NCBI GenBank assembly: GCA_958510825.1
Contig: OY294046.1
Span: forward strand, 43,815,794 to 43,879,793
DNA: 64,000 nucleotides
Direction of reading: 5' to 3'
Origin: Brachypterus glaber
Taxonomy: Eukaryota; Arthropoda; Insecta; Coleoptera; Kateretidae
The notes under the pieces are model-generated. The model worked only from the letters and a program-made list of their open reading frames with translations, did not search any database and was not told the origin of the DNA. Shown piece by piece: positions 22,522 through 33,038 of the stretch. The translations under genes were made by a program, and so were the position numbers. Positions within the stretch are counted from its first letter, which is position 1. Each line of letters begins with the position of its first letter.

Positions 22522-23253
22522 CAGCCTGTTCCAGAACTCGCGTACCGAAATTTAAGAGGTGATTCTACATCCAAAAATATGAAAAAAAGTTTCTATAAAG
22601 GTTGGTCCGGAAATGAGCCCTAAGGGAGCTACGGCCCTTCGAAGATGACGTATTGAATGGGGAACAAAAAAAAGCACCAATAAAATTTTAATGCTTCAGG
22701 GTGATTCTTCATTTAAAACTGAGCAAAAAAGTATTATACACCAAAACACCTAAATTTAATATTAAAGGAGTAATAGCTTTTTAAAAAGTAACGTTTTTGG
22801 TGGCACAAAATGTTACTTCCTCTTAATTGCATTTTTTTTTGATAACGGTTGCTCCTACAGTGTTACACTATATGATATTTTATATGTATTTTTACTCTAG
22901 CAATCTATATTTTTTACAACAAATCCAAAAAACATACACATAGAAAAGTTTGGGGCAAAAATGTTTTAAGCCTCATATATTTTGTCCGTCTGGGCACGCC
23001 TCTGGATAAATTAAAAAAATAAATTAACATAAACTTATTGCCCTTATTAATACTAGTATACATGCAAAAGCTCGCCGCTCTAGCTTAAACGGTACCCGAG
23101 TTATTAATTAAAAACCTTATTTTTATTACAATTTTAAAGGGCCCTAGATCCCTTAGGGCTCATTTCCGGACCAACCTTTATAGGAACTTTTTTTATATTT
23201 TTGGATCTAGAATCAGCTCTTAAATTTTGGCATGCCAGTTATGGATCACCCTG
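22522..23253. mobile_element. TA-flanked long-TIR element, copy 2 (732 bp, intact ends)
   Basis: Ends CAGCCTGTTCC and GGATCACCCTG (inverted with mismatches) are each flanked by TA (22520-22521 and 23254-23255). The paralogue at 26.96 kb (reverse strand, GTGTCTATATGTCCCCCTGC) and the one at 38.47 kb (GTGTCTAGATGTCCCCCTG) have no insertion, which fixes the boundaries. TIRs run about 110 bp and include CCTATAAAGGTTGGTCCGG-type sequence. No transposase; non-autonomous. Confidence 0.9.
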
Positions 23254-23573
23254 TATGTCCCCCTGCAGTAAGTTTTGTCCTTGCGCGGTAAATCGTTTTT
23301 TCTGTCTTTGGTTACAGTTCTATTTGTATTGATTTTGTCAATCACTAAGGGTTCTCGATATGGTACTTTCTATAACTGCCGACTTGTTGATTAAGTAATG
23401 TCAACTTAGCTAGCTGGTAGTGAGAAAACAATATTTTATACTATATTATAGTCTCGTTAATAGTAATTAAACTTAATTTTTGTTTTGTGGGTAATTAATT
23501 ATATTATCACAAGGGAGTGTCCTTAAGTTCAGTGAAGGACGCCTTGCTAATATACTATTAATTATAACACATA

Positions 23574-24866
23574 AAGGGTGATTTTTTTAGTGTGTCAGAA
23601 CTTTAAATTTAAATTATACAATAACCAAAGTAGATATCTTGAAACTATTTGTTTTTTGTGAAATAACATTTAATGACATTATTGTTTGAAAACAATTTCG
23701 GGCAAATGTCTTCCGCGGCTAGTTCTTATAAAGCGCATTCTATCAGTCCAATTTCCTAACAATTTTCAAGCAATTGGGGTCTTATGTCAGCAATTGTCCG
23801 AGTTATGTTGGCTTCCAAGGCGTCAATATTTGCTGGTTTATCGGTATAGACCAAAGATTTAACATAACCCCAAAGAAAATAATCTAAAGGCGTTAAATCA
23901 CAAGACCTTGGGGGCCAGTTTACAGGTCCGTTCCTTGAAATAATTTTCTCACCGAATTGCTCCCTCAATAAATCAATTGTTGCATTGTATGTATGACATG
24001 TGGCGCCGTCCTGTTGGAACCACATCTCCTCCAGATTAATACCATTTAAATTGGGAATCAAATAGTTATTAATCATCGCTCTGTAACGGTCCCCATTAAC
24101 GGTAACACGCTCTCCAGCTTGATTTTTAAAGTAATAGGGCCCAATGATGCCACCGGCGTACAATCCGCACCATACCGTGCATTTTTCTGGATACAACGGC
24201 AATTGTTCGATCATTTGGGGATTATTTTCACTCCAAATTCGGCAATTCTGTTTATTAACATAACCATTTAGCCAAAAATGAGCGTCGCTAAACAAAATTT
24301 TACGGTTAAATTCTGGGTCAAGTTGCAATTGATTTTGAGCCCATTCAGCGAACGTAAGACGCAAACGTGGGTCTTGCGGCTTGAGTTCTTGGACAAGCTG
24401 GATCTTGTAAGGCCAGACTAAGATCTTTACGCAAAATTTTCCACGTAGTCGAATAACAAAGCCCAACTTCCTGCGAACGTCGACGAATTGACAAATTTGG
24501 GTCTTCCTCAACACTGCCAGCAACAGCGGCGATATTTTCTTGGGAACGCATAGTTTTTCGCCTAGTTTTTGTTTTATCGAGCAGCGTAAAATGTGTTCCA
24601 AATTTTTTGATGATTCGGTAAATACATCGCTCGGTTGGGCGATTATGTATACCATAAAATTCACGAAGTGCTCGATAAGTTTTAAGCACAGAACTCTGGT
24701 TTTGATATTAATTTCTACAATTTGCAAGCGTTGCTCAGACGTTAAACGTTCCATAATGATTTGTCAGACTATGCTGAGTAATTTTTACACTAAGAGCGCG
24801 CAAACTCACAATTCGTTTGACAACGACTACTCTCAAAAGTTCTGACACTCTAAAAAAATCACCCTT
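23574..24866 (-). mobile_element. Tc1/mariner DD41D (rosa-like) transposon, 1,293 bp
   Basis: TIRs AAGGGTGATTTTTTTAG and CTAAAAAAATCACCCTT are perfectly inverted. The similarity continues as GTGTCAGAACT with one mismatch. TA flanks both ends (23572-23573 and 24867-24868). The inverted paralogue at about 26620-26640 reads AACACATACATATT with a single TA, so the empty site is directly visible. One degraded transposase gene fills the minus strand. The TA duplication, the length and the DD41D spacing are those of the mariner-superfamily group to which rosa belongs. Confidence 0.93.
23679..24754 (-). pseudogene. Degraded DD41D mariner transposase
   Basis: The enzyme cuts the element out at its TIRs and joins it at TA sites. 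The gene starts at the ATG at 24754 (MERLTSEQRLQIVE). Just after INIKTRV it shifts frame (about 24690). The helix-turn-helix region then reads VLKTYRALREFYGIHNRP through QEVGLCYSTTWKILRKDL in the second frame. It shifts back near 24400-24420 to LVWPYKIQLVQELKPQD. The catalytic residues are the D of FSDAHFW, QQDGATCH and TPLDYFLWG. There are 41 residues between the second and third Asp. FSDAHF lacks the Glu usual in FSDEAHF, a one-codon deletion. After LLENC a third frameshift leads to NWTDRMRFIRTSRGRHLPE and a stop at about 23681. The protein would be about 358 residues. It is inactive. Confidence 0.93.
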
Positions 24867-25570
24867 TACATATTCTACTATTTAAGCTCTCATTTGATAA
24901 CATTATCCAAGCAGAAAAAGCTTCGGGTACACTAGAATTTAATCCTCTCAGAAAGGGTTAATTTGAGCCATTTTGGTATCCGTTTAGGTATTATTTACTG
25001 TAAAATTATATGTAAATCGCGTAGAGGAATATTAAGCATGTTTCTGTGGCACGAATTCAAACAATTTCATTTATTTTTATATCATTTATATTTATGTCAA
25101 AAATATTATTAATAAAATAAGATTTTAACTCCTTGTTAGTAAGAAAAACGTAATGAGCTACTAGTAGGTAAGTTTTTTCCTGTCTTCGGTCATGTTTATA
25201 GATCTCAGCTCCGCTTCGGTCCACAAAATACGATCTCACACAAAAAAATTCACATACCTCTACTAGGAGCGCAAATAACTATTTTCTTACGTACCTTTGG
25301 GAGCTGAAAACGAATTTTGTGAATAACATTTATTAAATACTTATTGTCAATAATTATAATAGACCAATTATTTTTTTATTAGTTTTAATCTATTTATTAT
25401 TTAATATTTAATATAAAATTTATTATGCCTAATAAATGTGGTATTTTATACTCATATATTTTGGGCTTAATTATAGTATTTATAGCGCTAGAATAGTATT
25501 ATACGGTAATTTCGAACAGAGTCGGCCTTTGCATTTCGGCGCCCTGAAGCAAACGTCTGGCAACCGTAAA

Positions 25571-26019
25571 TCTTAACTTCCCTTGACCAAAATTAAAAAA
25601 ATATATTTTACGCTTGATTTTTCCTGTAAAAACCAGTAATGTCATAGTGCACTAGTGTTATGCTTGTAATTTACTATTAATGTACATTTGAGCAAAAATT
25701 TTAGACCGATTTAAAAAAAATATAATATATCGATATTTTTTTATTTGGAAGACTAGAAAAAAATTAGGCAATCCCTTAAAAACTTTAAGTTTGGTTTTGA
25801 TAAGTTACACGACATGTCCTAAGAGCCTGGAGGCCTCTGGACGGACGAACTGGCGAAACATCGAAATATATTTTTTTTTCGGAATGTATGACTTAAAATT
25901 AAAAAAAAAAGATAAAAACGTCAAAATTAAAACAAAAAATGCATTAAAATTAAAAAAAAACTTATTTTTCACCGCATAAGTAACTTTCTTTTCTACTAGG
26001 GCCACTGTAAAAACAGAAT
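25571..26019. other. No gene found
   Basis: AT-rich spacer between the right arm and the second SINE. The two overlapping open frames at about 25.8-26.0 kb are Lys/Phe-rich products of A and T runs and match nothing I recognise. Confidence 0.4.
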
Positions 26020-26281
26020 GTTTACGTGTTTGTTTAACCTCGTACTATTCTACTTAATTAAGCATCCCCTAAGTCCAGGACTTGTGTGGGCTAGTAGTAG
26101 AGGGAACCACCGGCTTATACTGACTTTCGAACCAGTTTCTAGGAAGTGTCCGTTTCACTTATCGCCTTCGCCAAATTTCAATTATTAATTAACTGAAAAA
26201 GGCAAATCGGCGCCAGTGAGAATCGAACTCACGATAGTAGACTTGCTATGCATACGCGCTAGCCACTACGCTATGCCTCCC
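26020..26281 (-). mobile_element. tRNA-derived SINE, copy 2
   Basis: Read on the minus strand, the head is GGAGGCATAGCGTAGTGGCT with the A box, then GTGAGTTCGATTCTCACTGG with the B box. The body is shared with copy 1, ending GTACGAGGTTAAACAAACA. Head and body are close to copy 1, so these two are the same subfamily. Confidence 0.9.
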
Positions 26282-26436
26282 ATGAATAGTCTTTTGGATA
26301 CAGCCATCGAAAGATGCTTAACTAATTCCAAACCCATTACAAAAAAAAGCCTGCATTTGTAATAATTTTAAATAAATATGGACTGTAAATATTAATTTGC
26401 AAACAACTTTATCAAATAAGAGTTAAATTTTGTTTG

Positions 26437-27050
26437 AATTCGTGCCACAGAAACATGCTTAATATTCCACTACGCGATTTACATATAATTTTACAGTAAA
26501 TAATACCTAAATGGATACCAAAATGGCTCAAATTAACCCTTTCTGAGAGGATTAAATTCTAGTGTACCCGAAGCTTTTTCTGCTTGGATAACGTTATCAA
26601 ATGAGAGCTTAAATAGTAGAATATGTATGTGTTATAATTAATAGTATATTAGCAAGGCGTCATTCACTGAACTTAAGGACACTCCCTTGTGATAATATAA
26701 TTAATTACACAGGCCCACAAAACAAAAATTAAGTTTAATTACTATTAACGAGACTATAATATAGTATAAAATATTGTTTTCTCACTACCAGCTAGGTAAG
26801 TTGACATTACTTAATCAACAAGTCGGCGGTTATAGAAAGTACCATACCGAGAACACTTAGTGATAGACAAAATCAATACAAACAAAACTGTAACTAAAGA
26901 CAGAAAAAACGATTTATCGCGCAAGGACAAAACTTACTGCAGGGGGACATATAGACACAAGACTACTATTTTTAGTTTTGTAGATTGATTCCATAAAAAA
27001 AATATTTCTTGAATTGTCACACATATAAATTGTCACACATACATGTATAA
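26437..27050 (-). repeat. Inverted paralogue of the 22.4-25.06 kb core, without its insertions
   Basis: The reverse complement matches 24867-25056 (26437-26625) and then 22431-23573 without the 732-bp element (26626-27050). Both insertion points are unoccupied here. It also retains GGGCCTGTGTAATTAATT, where the other copy has a short deletion (GTGGGTAATTAATT). Confidence 0.85.
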
Positions 27051-27179
27051 ATCTGTTTCCAAAAATAACCCAATAATCACGTTTTCGCAAAAAAGTAATC
27101 GCGGATGGATTTAATTAGGCATAATTTAACCTAAGAAGAATCGACGAATAACCAACAACAACAAAAATCCCTGAGTAAA

Positions 27180-27310
27180 ATTCTACAAAAAACATCTGTG
27201 AATCTGTTTGTCTGTCTCTCTGTCTGTTTATCTGTCCATCCGTCCTTTCGTGGGTCCCTCCTTCCGTCCGCCGGTCTGTGTCCCTCCTGCCGTCCGCCAG
27301 ACTGTGTCTT
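27180..27310 (-). repeat. CAGACAGA/CGGACGG degenerate simple repeat
   Basis: A CTGTCTG/TCCGTCC tract of about 120 bp. It is less AT-rich than its surroundings and of low complexity. Frames across it are compositional. Confidence 0.7.
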
Positions 27311-27403
27311 ATATTTTGTTTAATGAATGAATCAATCAAATTAAAGGGAACAAGTTATTACGCGTTTCTATGGTTAGTAACAAGTTCGCCCCAATTAACG
27401 GTG

Positions 27404-27409
27404 TTTATT
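27404..27409 (-). terminator. Polyadenylation signal AATAAA
   Basis: TTTATT on the plus strand reads AATAAA on the minus strand, about 50 bases after the stop codon of the 126-codon frame. The position is right for a short 3' UTR. Confidence 0.5.
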
Positions 27410-27458
27410 TCCATATACTTAAAAATATGTATTTAAATGCATAGAGCTACATTATATT

Positions 27459-27839
27459 TCAATAATTTCCACTATCCCAATCCGGTTCAATGATGTAGTC
27501 CCGGATTTCTGGCTTAATGATCCGGGGTTGAAAATTCCAGGGAGGTTGCTTCAACGGTAAAACTGTCCCACTGGGTAAGATATTCGTATTGTGAAGCCAA
27601 AATAAGGCGTGAGCCAAAAACCAGGATATAGTGGTGAATTCTTTAGGATAAACTTTCTTTTTTGGCCAAATAAATATCAATCCTTTCTGTTGATATTTCG
27701 CTGTATTTTTATACGATGTTGGAATAGTAACTTTTTCGTATTTGTGATTTAAATTGTCTGGAAGTTTTACCTTCTTTTCTGTTACGTTCGTTAGGTTTTC
27801 ATAGAATTTTCTTCGGTTAAATTTAAGCTGAGGATTCAT
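27459..27839 (-). CDS. Uncharacterised 126-residue protein, candidate host gene
   Basis: I do not recognise the family. The protein is unbroken and starts MNPQLKFNRR. The N-terminal 60 residues are basic (KKVKLP, KKKVYPK), with no signal peptide. Residues 71-83 form a hydrophobic, aromatic stretch (ISWFLAHALFWLH), which is short for a membrane helix. The tail is rich in Pro/Trp/Ile (PLKQPPWNFQPRIIKPEIRD) and ends acidic (PDWDSGNY). Composition is balanced with five Trp, unlike the Lys/Phe/Asn-rich chance frames nearby, and the region is not part of any repeat I could find. An in-frame TAA lies seven codons before the ATG. CCAG precedes TAATATG and could be a splice acceptor, in which case this would be a last exon. 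AATAAA follows the stop by about 50 bases. Function is unknown; it could also be a recent pseudogene. Confidence 0.55.
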   Translation of the reverse strand: MNPQLKFNRRKFYENLTNVTEKKVKLPDNLNHKYEKVTIPTSYKNTAKYQQKGLIFIWPKKKVYPKEFTTISWFLAHALFWLHNTNILPSGTVLPLKQPPWNFQPRIIKPEIRDYIIEPDWDSGNY

Positions 27840-28219
27840 ATTACTGGCAAATTTGTTTGCTTAAGAACGAGATGTAATTTTAACGAAAATTTATTAAAAA
27901 TATTTTGAAATCATGATTTTGGCGCTTGAAAAAAGACTATTTGTTAGCATACTTTACATTACGAGAAAATAACAAATTTCAGTTTTGACATCTACTAGAT
28001 TGACTTCTAGAGTCACTCCACCTAACGGCGGTTCTGTGAAACCCTAAAACCACCGCTAGTTTTTGTACAGATTCCTGTAGATTCTGCCACTATCCAGTAT
28101 TTATATATTTTTATAAAAAGAGGAGCGGTTATAGGCAGCTCGTTAATCTGCGCCGTGCTAAACTGCGCATGCAGTTTTTTTTTGTGCTTTCGTACATGCA
28201 AGTTAACCATATTGCTATT

Positions 28220-29960
28220 TTTTTTTTCTTAATCGGGCCCTAGATTCAGCCACCAGGTACCAAAACATCATAACTTATTAGACAAGCCCTATTTTCTTAA
28301 TTCCTCTATAACATTATTATTATTGTATAATATATTGATTTAAAATTTAGACTTTTGACCCTCATTTTATGAAAAAGAAATGTTTTGATTTTAACCCATA
28401 CGCCCCCTATGGTCAATTTTCCTTAAAAGAATACCTTTTTTGGGGAGCAAAATTCTAGAGGGGGCAACGATGTTCAGAAAAACCATGATATATGCGTAAA
28501 ACTATAGGTATTCAACTTTTAAATTCTATGGTATTTCCACAGACTAACCATGCCCCCGATTGCTAGATCAGTTATAGCGTTTTTTAGGTAAATTTGGTCG
28601 ATTGCAGTCTTATTAAAAATAAATTGTCGCAGTTTGGACAGATATTTAACAAAATTTTGGAACTTTTATAATGTGGGATGAAAAAGTGATTTTTTTTTTC
28701 TATTTTTGAATATTTATGTTTTTTTTTATGTTTGTTTTTAACCTCGTACTAATCTACTTAATTAAGCATCCCCTAAGTCCAGGACTTGTGTGGGCTTTAA
28801 TTGACTTTCGAACCAATATATCTAGGGAGTACGCCTTCGCCAAATTTAATTATTAATTAACTGAAAAAGGCAATCGGCGCCAGCGAGGTTTGAACTCACG
28901 ATCATTAGCTCAGTGTCAATGCTATATCGATGCCTTAAACCACTGAGCTAATCTCCCATAAAAAACAGTTATTTAACATTTTCTCGTTAACGGTGATAAA
29001 TATTATCAAAATTAAAAAACTCAAAACTTAACTTTTCCTAAAAAAAGGTTTCCTAATTTTTTTGTCAAAAATGAGCTAAGAGCCAAAACTAGGTCGAAAA
29101 TAATTTTTCTGTTTTTTTTTCATTAGTTAAAATATGGCTATATTTGCAGTCCAAACTTTGACGTGCTATAACTCGAAAACAAATTTAGTAAAAAAAGCTT
29201 AATAAGACAAAATTGTTAAAAAAATTGCTTTTTATATATTTTTGATAAAAATTGCATTATTACCAAAAAAAATATTTGTCGGCCTAGTTTTGGTGCTTAG
29301 CTCCTTTTTGAGAAAAAATAAATGAGAAACCTTTTTTTTAGTAAAAGTTAAGTTTTAAGTTACATTTTTTAAATTTTAAAAATATCTCTCACTGTTAACG
29401 AGAAAATGGCAAAAAACTCATTTTTTTATTAAAAAATAAAAAAAAACACGTTTTCACCTGACATTATAAAAGTTCCAAAACTTTGTTAAATTTCTATCCA
29501 AAATGCGACGATTTGTTTTCAATAAGACTGCAATCGACCGAATTTACCCCAAAAACACAGGGAAAATGACATACGTGCAGTCCTTCACTATAATTGATCT
29601 AATAAGCGGGGGCATCGTTAGTCTGTGGAAATACCATAGAACTACAAAGTTGAATTCCTATAGGTTCACGCATATATCATGGGTTTTCTAAACATCGTTG
29701 GCAACGTTGGCAACGATTCGTTGCCACCTCTAGCATTTTTGCTTTCCAAAAAAGTTATTCTTTTAAGGAAAATTGACCATAGCACCCCCTATGAATTAAA
29801 ATCAAAGAATTTTGTTTTTCATAAAGTTATAGTCACTTATGAGGGTCCAATGTTGTCCAAATTTTAAATCAATATATTTTATAATAATAATTATAAAACG
29901 AATTTCTTTTCTCACAAGGTATGATGTTTTGACGGCTGGGGGCCGAGTTTAGGGCCCGAT
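28220..29960. mobile_element. 1.7 kb foldback element interrupted by a SINE
   Basis: The outer ends are CTTAATCGGGCCCTAGATTC on the left and TAGGGCCCGATCAAG on the right. The arms (about 28225-28735 and 29400-29955) stay similar throughout, for example CCATGATATATGCGTAAAAC against TTCACGCATATATCATGGGT. Inner arms continue around CTCGTTAACGGTGA (about 28983) and CACTGTTAACGAGAA (about 29391). Copy 3 of the SINE sits at the left arm/centre border. Open frames at 29.5-29.9 kb lie within the arm and have no family match. Confidence 0.8.
28725..28957 (-). mobile_element. tRNA-derived SINE, copy 3 (different tRNA-like head)
   Basis: On the minus strand the head is GGGAGATTAGCTCAGTGGTT, with a consensus A box TAGCTCAGTGG and B box GTTCAAACC. 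This head differs from copies 1 and 2, yet it is followed by the same GCTGGCGCCGATT junction and the same, somewhat shortened, body ending GTACGAGGTTAAAAACAAAC. Confidence 0.88.
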
Positions 29961-30382
29961 CAAGAAAAAAGAATTGTCAATAGGATTGACTTGCATGTGG
30001 GAACACACAAAAAACATTCAGAAATTTCTAAACACCCCTGCAAAAATTTACCTCAAAATAGTGTGAAAGAACGGCGGAATTATAGTTAAATAAGAAACAT
30101 TTTTTTACAAAAAAAAAACACCAAACAGACGCCCAATCAACGTTAACGTAAACCAAAGCCCCCCCATAAAAAAAAACACACAAAATAACAAAAACCAAAA
30201 CAAACTCCGGCACCGCGAGCTGCAATTAGCAGCTTGTATAAAAAGTAAGGAACACTCCATTCAGGTGTTAACAAAACTAGGGTTACTCCATCCAGCGGGG
30301 AATTTTTTGACAACTGCCGTTGAATGTAAACGTAGCAGCAAAGCTGTCAATTCAGGTCTTCATGGTCGACTGTGTAGAAATC

Positions 30383-30418
30383 ATCATCTTCATCATCATC
30401 ATCATCATCATCATCGCT
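30383..30418. repeat. (CAT)n microsatellite
   Basis: About ten CAT/ATC units, with one CTT variant near the left end. Confidence 0.9.
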
Positions 30419-30734
30419 ACTTTTTTTGGCATATTTAAGAGAGAGGCTTAGTGCCAATGGCTCATTTATCTTAATAGGAATTAGTTTGAATGGAGGATAC
30501 TGGGGTAGTGAGTCTCAGGTCACTAATGTTGAAGTTGCATCTGTCATGCAGGGGGAGAGGAGGAGGAGGATGGAGATGAGGATGAGGGGAGTATTGGGAG
30601 AAGGAGAGGAAGGATGCGAGGGAGGAGTGAAATTCACTAGAAATTTTTTCATCAGTGTAATGGTAGTAATTTATTGAGAAACTCTTGGACTGTTTTGACG
30701 TAGGACCACTCCTACCAGCGTGTATATTATGGTA

Positions 30735-31532
30735 CACTGAGTTAAATTTTTACATCCACGTGCATGGGTAATTTACTTGCAGCTGCTGCTGATGTGAATT
30801 TACACTCGAAGCGTTAATATAAATGCGGTGTGTATTATATTTTTACATCCAGTGTGTAAAGCTTACACCAACGCGTAAATATACTTTTTACCTAAAACCC
30901 TTCAATTTATTAAAAAAAAAATAGAATAACCATTTTGTTATTTTTCTATTTATGACTAGTGTTTTATGGAAAAACTACGCAACAGAAAAATAAAACGTAT
31001 ATTCGCAATCAGCGCTACAAAAAGTACCAATATAAAATAGAAACAGAAAACATACACAAGTCTTAACAACTCAAAATTTGCAGGATATTGCATTAATCAC
31101 ACTTTTTAAATATTTACTTTTAATCAACACTTACCAATTATTTATTTGAAAAATCTAGCACACACAAAATTATACGTACGCTCTTACAAACGTAAACAAT
31201 TATAATGGTCGACAGCCACCAGACTCGATGATGAAGGAATTCTGGCTTCTCGAGTCACGTGACTAGCTTAACGCCAGCGACTGGCTGGCTTGTACATCAG
31301 AAGTGTGATTTTTACACTTCGTTTGGACTTTTTGTTGCTAAAGATATGTTTATAAAAATACACTTTCTTGAGCTCCGAGTGTATTGTTGCAGAAGGTATG
31401 GATGTAAAAATACACACTCTAGGTCAACTGTAGTGTCACATCAATGTTGATGTACATTTATATAAAGGTGTAAAATTTACACATTTATAGGGTGTATTTT
31501 TTTACACCTTTTCAATGTAATTTCTTTCAGTG
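30735..31532. mobile_element. TA/CACTGA MITE rich in TGTAAA/TTTACA, 798 bp
   Basis: Ends CACTGAGTTAAATTTTTACA and TGTAATTTCTTTCAGTG are inverted with gaps, each flanked by TA (30733-30734 and 31533-31534). The interior repeats GTGTAAA and TTTACAC words in both orientations (for example GTGTAAAGCTTACACC near 30855 and GGTGTAAAATTTACAC near 31466). A less AT-rich middle contains GAATTCTGGCTTCTCGAGTC. No coding sequence is supported. Confidence 0.7.
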
Positions 31533-31737
31533 TAATTCCATATGCGAGGGTTCCTTAGACAATACAATTTGATCAGTTTCTAAAGTTTCGTAAAATTTCA
31601 GACTAGATATTTTGTGAAATAACTTGGTATATCAACCAATAGATCTAAAGAACCGTTAATGTACATTGGCATATGTGGGTTGGTTTCCTACCTACAAACT
31701 TTTTTTTAAATTAAAATAATGTAAAATTTATTATCTA

Positions 31738-33038
31738 CACTTCTGCTCAAAAATATCGGCCCACCTAAAAAAATACACATTTTCAAATGCTAATAACTCC
31801 AAAACTATTCAATAGATTTATTTGACCTTTTTTTTATTTTAAAGCTTGAACTTTTAGCTCTTAATTACTGGAATAAAAATTATCAAAAATCTTTTTTTAA
31901 ACCGGCAGCAATGAAAATTACACAGCTATGTTTTTTTACTGCTTCTTTCGATATGCGCACGGTTTGCCACTGCATATTTTTTTACAATTTAATTAATTGA
32001 TTTTATAGGCCAATTAAATGGGAGTAATTTCTTTTTTAACTTTTTAATTTTCCTTTTCTCGTTTAGGAGATATACGGTTTTTTCTGAAAATAAACATTTT
32101 TGCAAATAACAAAAAAACTACACAGTGGATTTAATTGATTTATTTTTTAATTTGAAGCTTAAATCCTTAACTTTTATTTATTTAATTTAAGTTTCTGGTG
32201 CAAACATGTTTAAACTGGGTTTACATTGCTTAAATAGTCATTTAAATAATACAATTAAATAAAATTTTAACGAGTTAAAAAAGTATTGTCACATAAGTGA
32301 CAAGTCTTGTCAATCATAAAAAAGTTAGTTACAGGGGTGGCACTAGCCCACCACTTAAAAAGTCCTTATTTACCAAAAAAACATAATTTCTCCTAAATGA
32401 GAAGACTTATGATAAAAAATAAAAGACGGAATCAGTCACAATAAGTGTGGCTATTAGAATAAGTTTTAAAACTTATGGAAAGATTTGAGTTTGTGTTTAA
32501 ATTGCAACAAAAAAGATCGAGTAAAAAAAACATGACTATTTAAGCAATGTAAACTCAGTTTAAACATGTTTCCAACAGAAACCTAAATTAAATAAATAAA
32601 AGTTTACGATTTAAGCTTCAAATTAAAAAAAAAAAAATCAATTAAATCCATTGCGTAGTTTTTTTGTTACTTGCAAAAATGTAAATTTTTAGAAAAAACC
32701 TTATATCTCCTAAACGAGAAAAGGAAAATTAAAAAATTTAAAAAGAGATTACTTCCATTTAATTAGGCTATAAAATCAATTAATTAAATTGTAAAAAAAT
32801 ATGCAGTGGCGAACCATGCGCATATCGAAAGGTGAAGTAAAAAAACATAGCTGTGCACTTTTCATTGCTGCCGGTATAAAAAAAGATGTTTGATAATTTT
32901 TATTCCAGTAAGTAAGAGCTAAAAGTTCAAGCTTCAAAATAAAAAAAAGATCGAATAAATCCATTAAATAGTTTTGGAGATATTTGCATTCAAAAATGTG
33001 TATTTTTTTAGGTGGGCCGATATTTTTGAGTAGAAGTG
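31738..33038. mobile_element. TA-flanked palindromic element (CACTTCTGCTCAAAAATAT ends), 1,301 bp
   Basis: The left end CACTTCTGCTCAAAAATATC and the right end GATATTTTTGAGTAGAAGTG are inverted, each next to TA (31736-31737 and 33039-33040). Inverted similarity continues through GGCCCACCTAAAAAAATACA and most of the arms, with the centre near 32400. The end sequence resembles Tc1-type elements, and no transposase frame survives. The 62-codon frame at 32776-32964 lies in an arm and repeats exactly in the duplicated copy; it is not a gene. Confidence 0.8.

Larger units (their letters stand above)
21905..25570. repeat. Large inverted-repeat unit: about 520-bp arms around an interrupted core
   Basis: The left arm (21905-22430) contains CGAAGCGGAGCTGAGATCGA and GCGCTCCTAGTAGAGGTACG. 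It is inverted at 25060-25570. The core between the arms (22431-25059) is matched in reverse by 26437-27050, but only after removing two insertions, 22522-23253 and 23574-24866. A third, degenerate copy in the same orientation as the left arm is at 38205-38660. No host coding sequence is visible. Confidence 0.8.
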
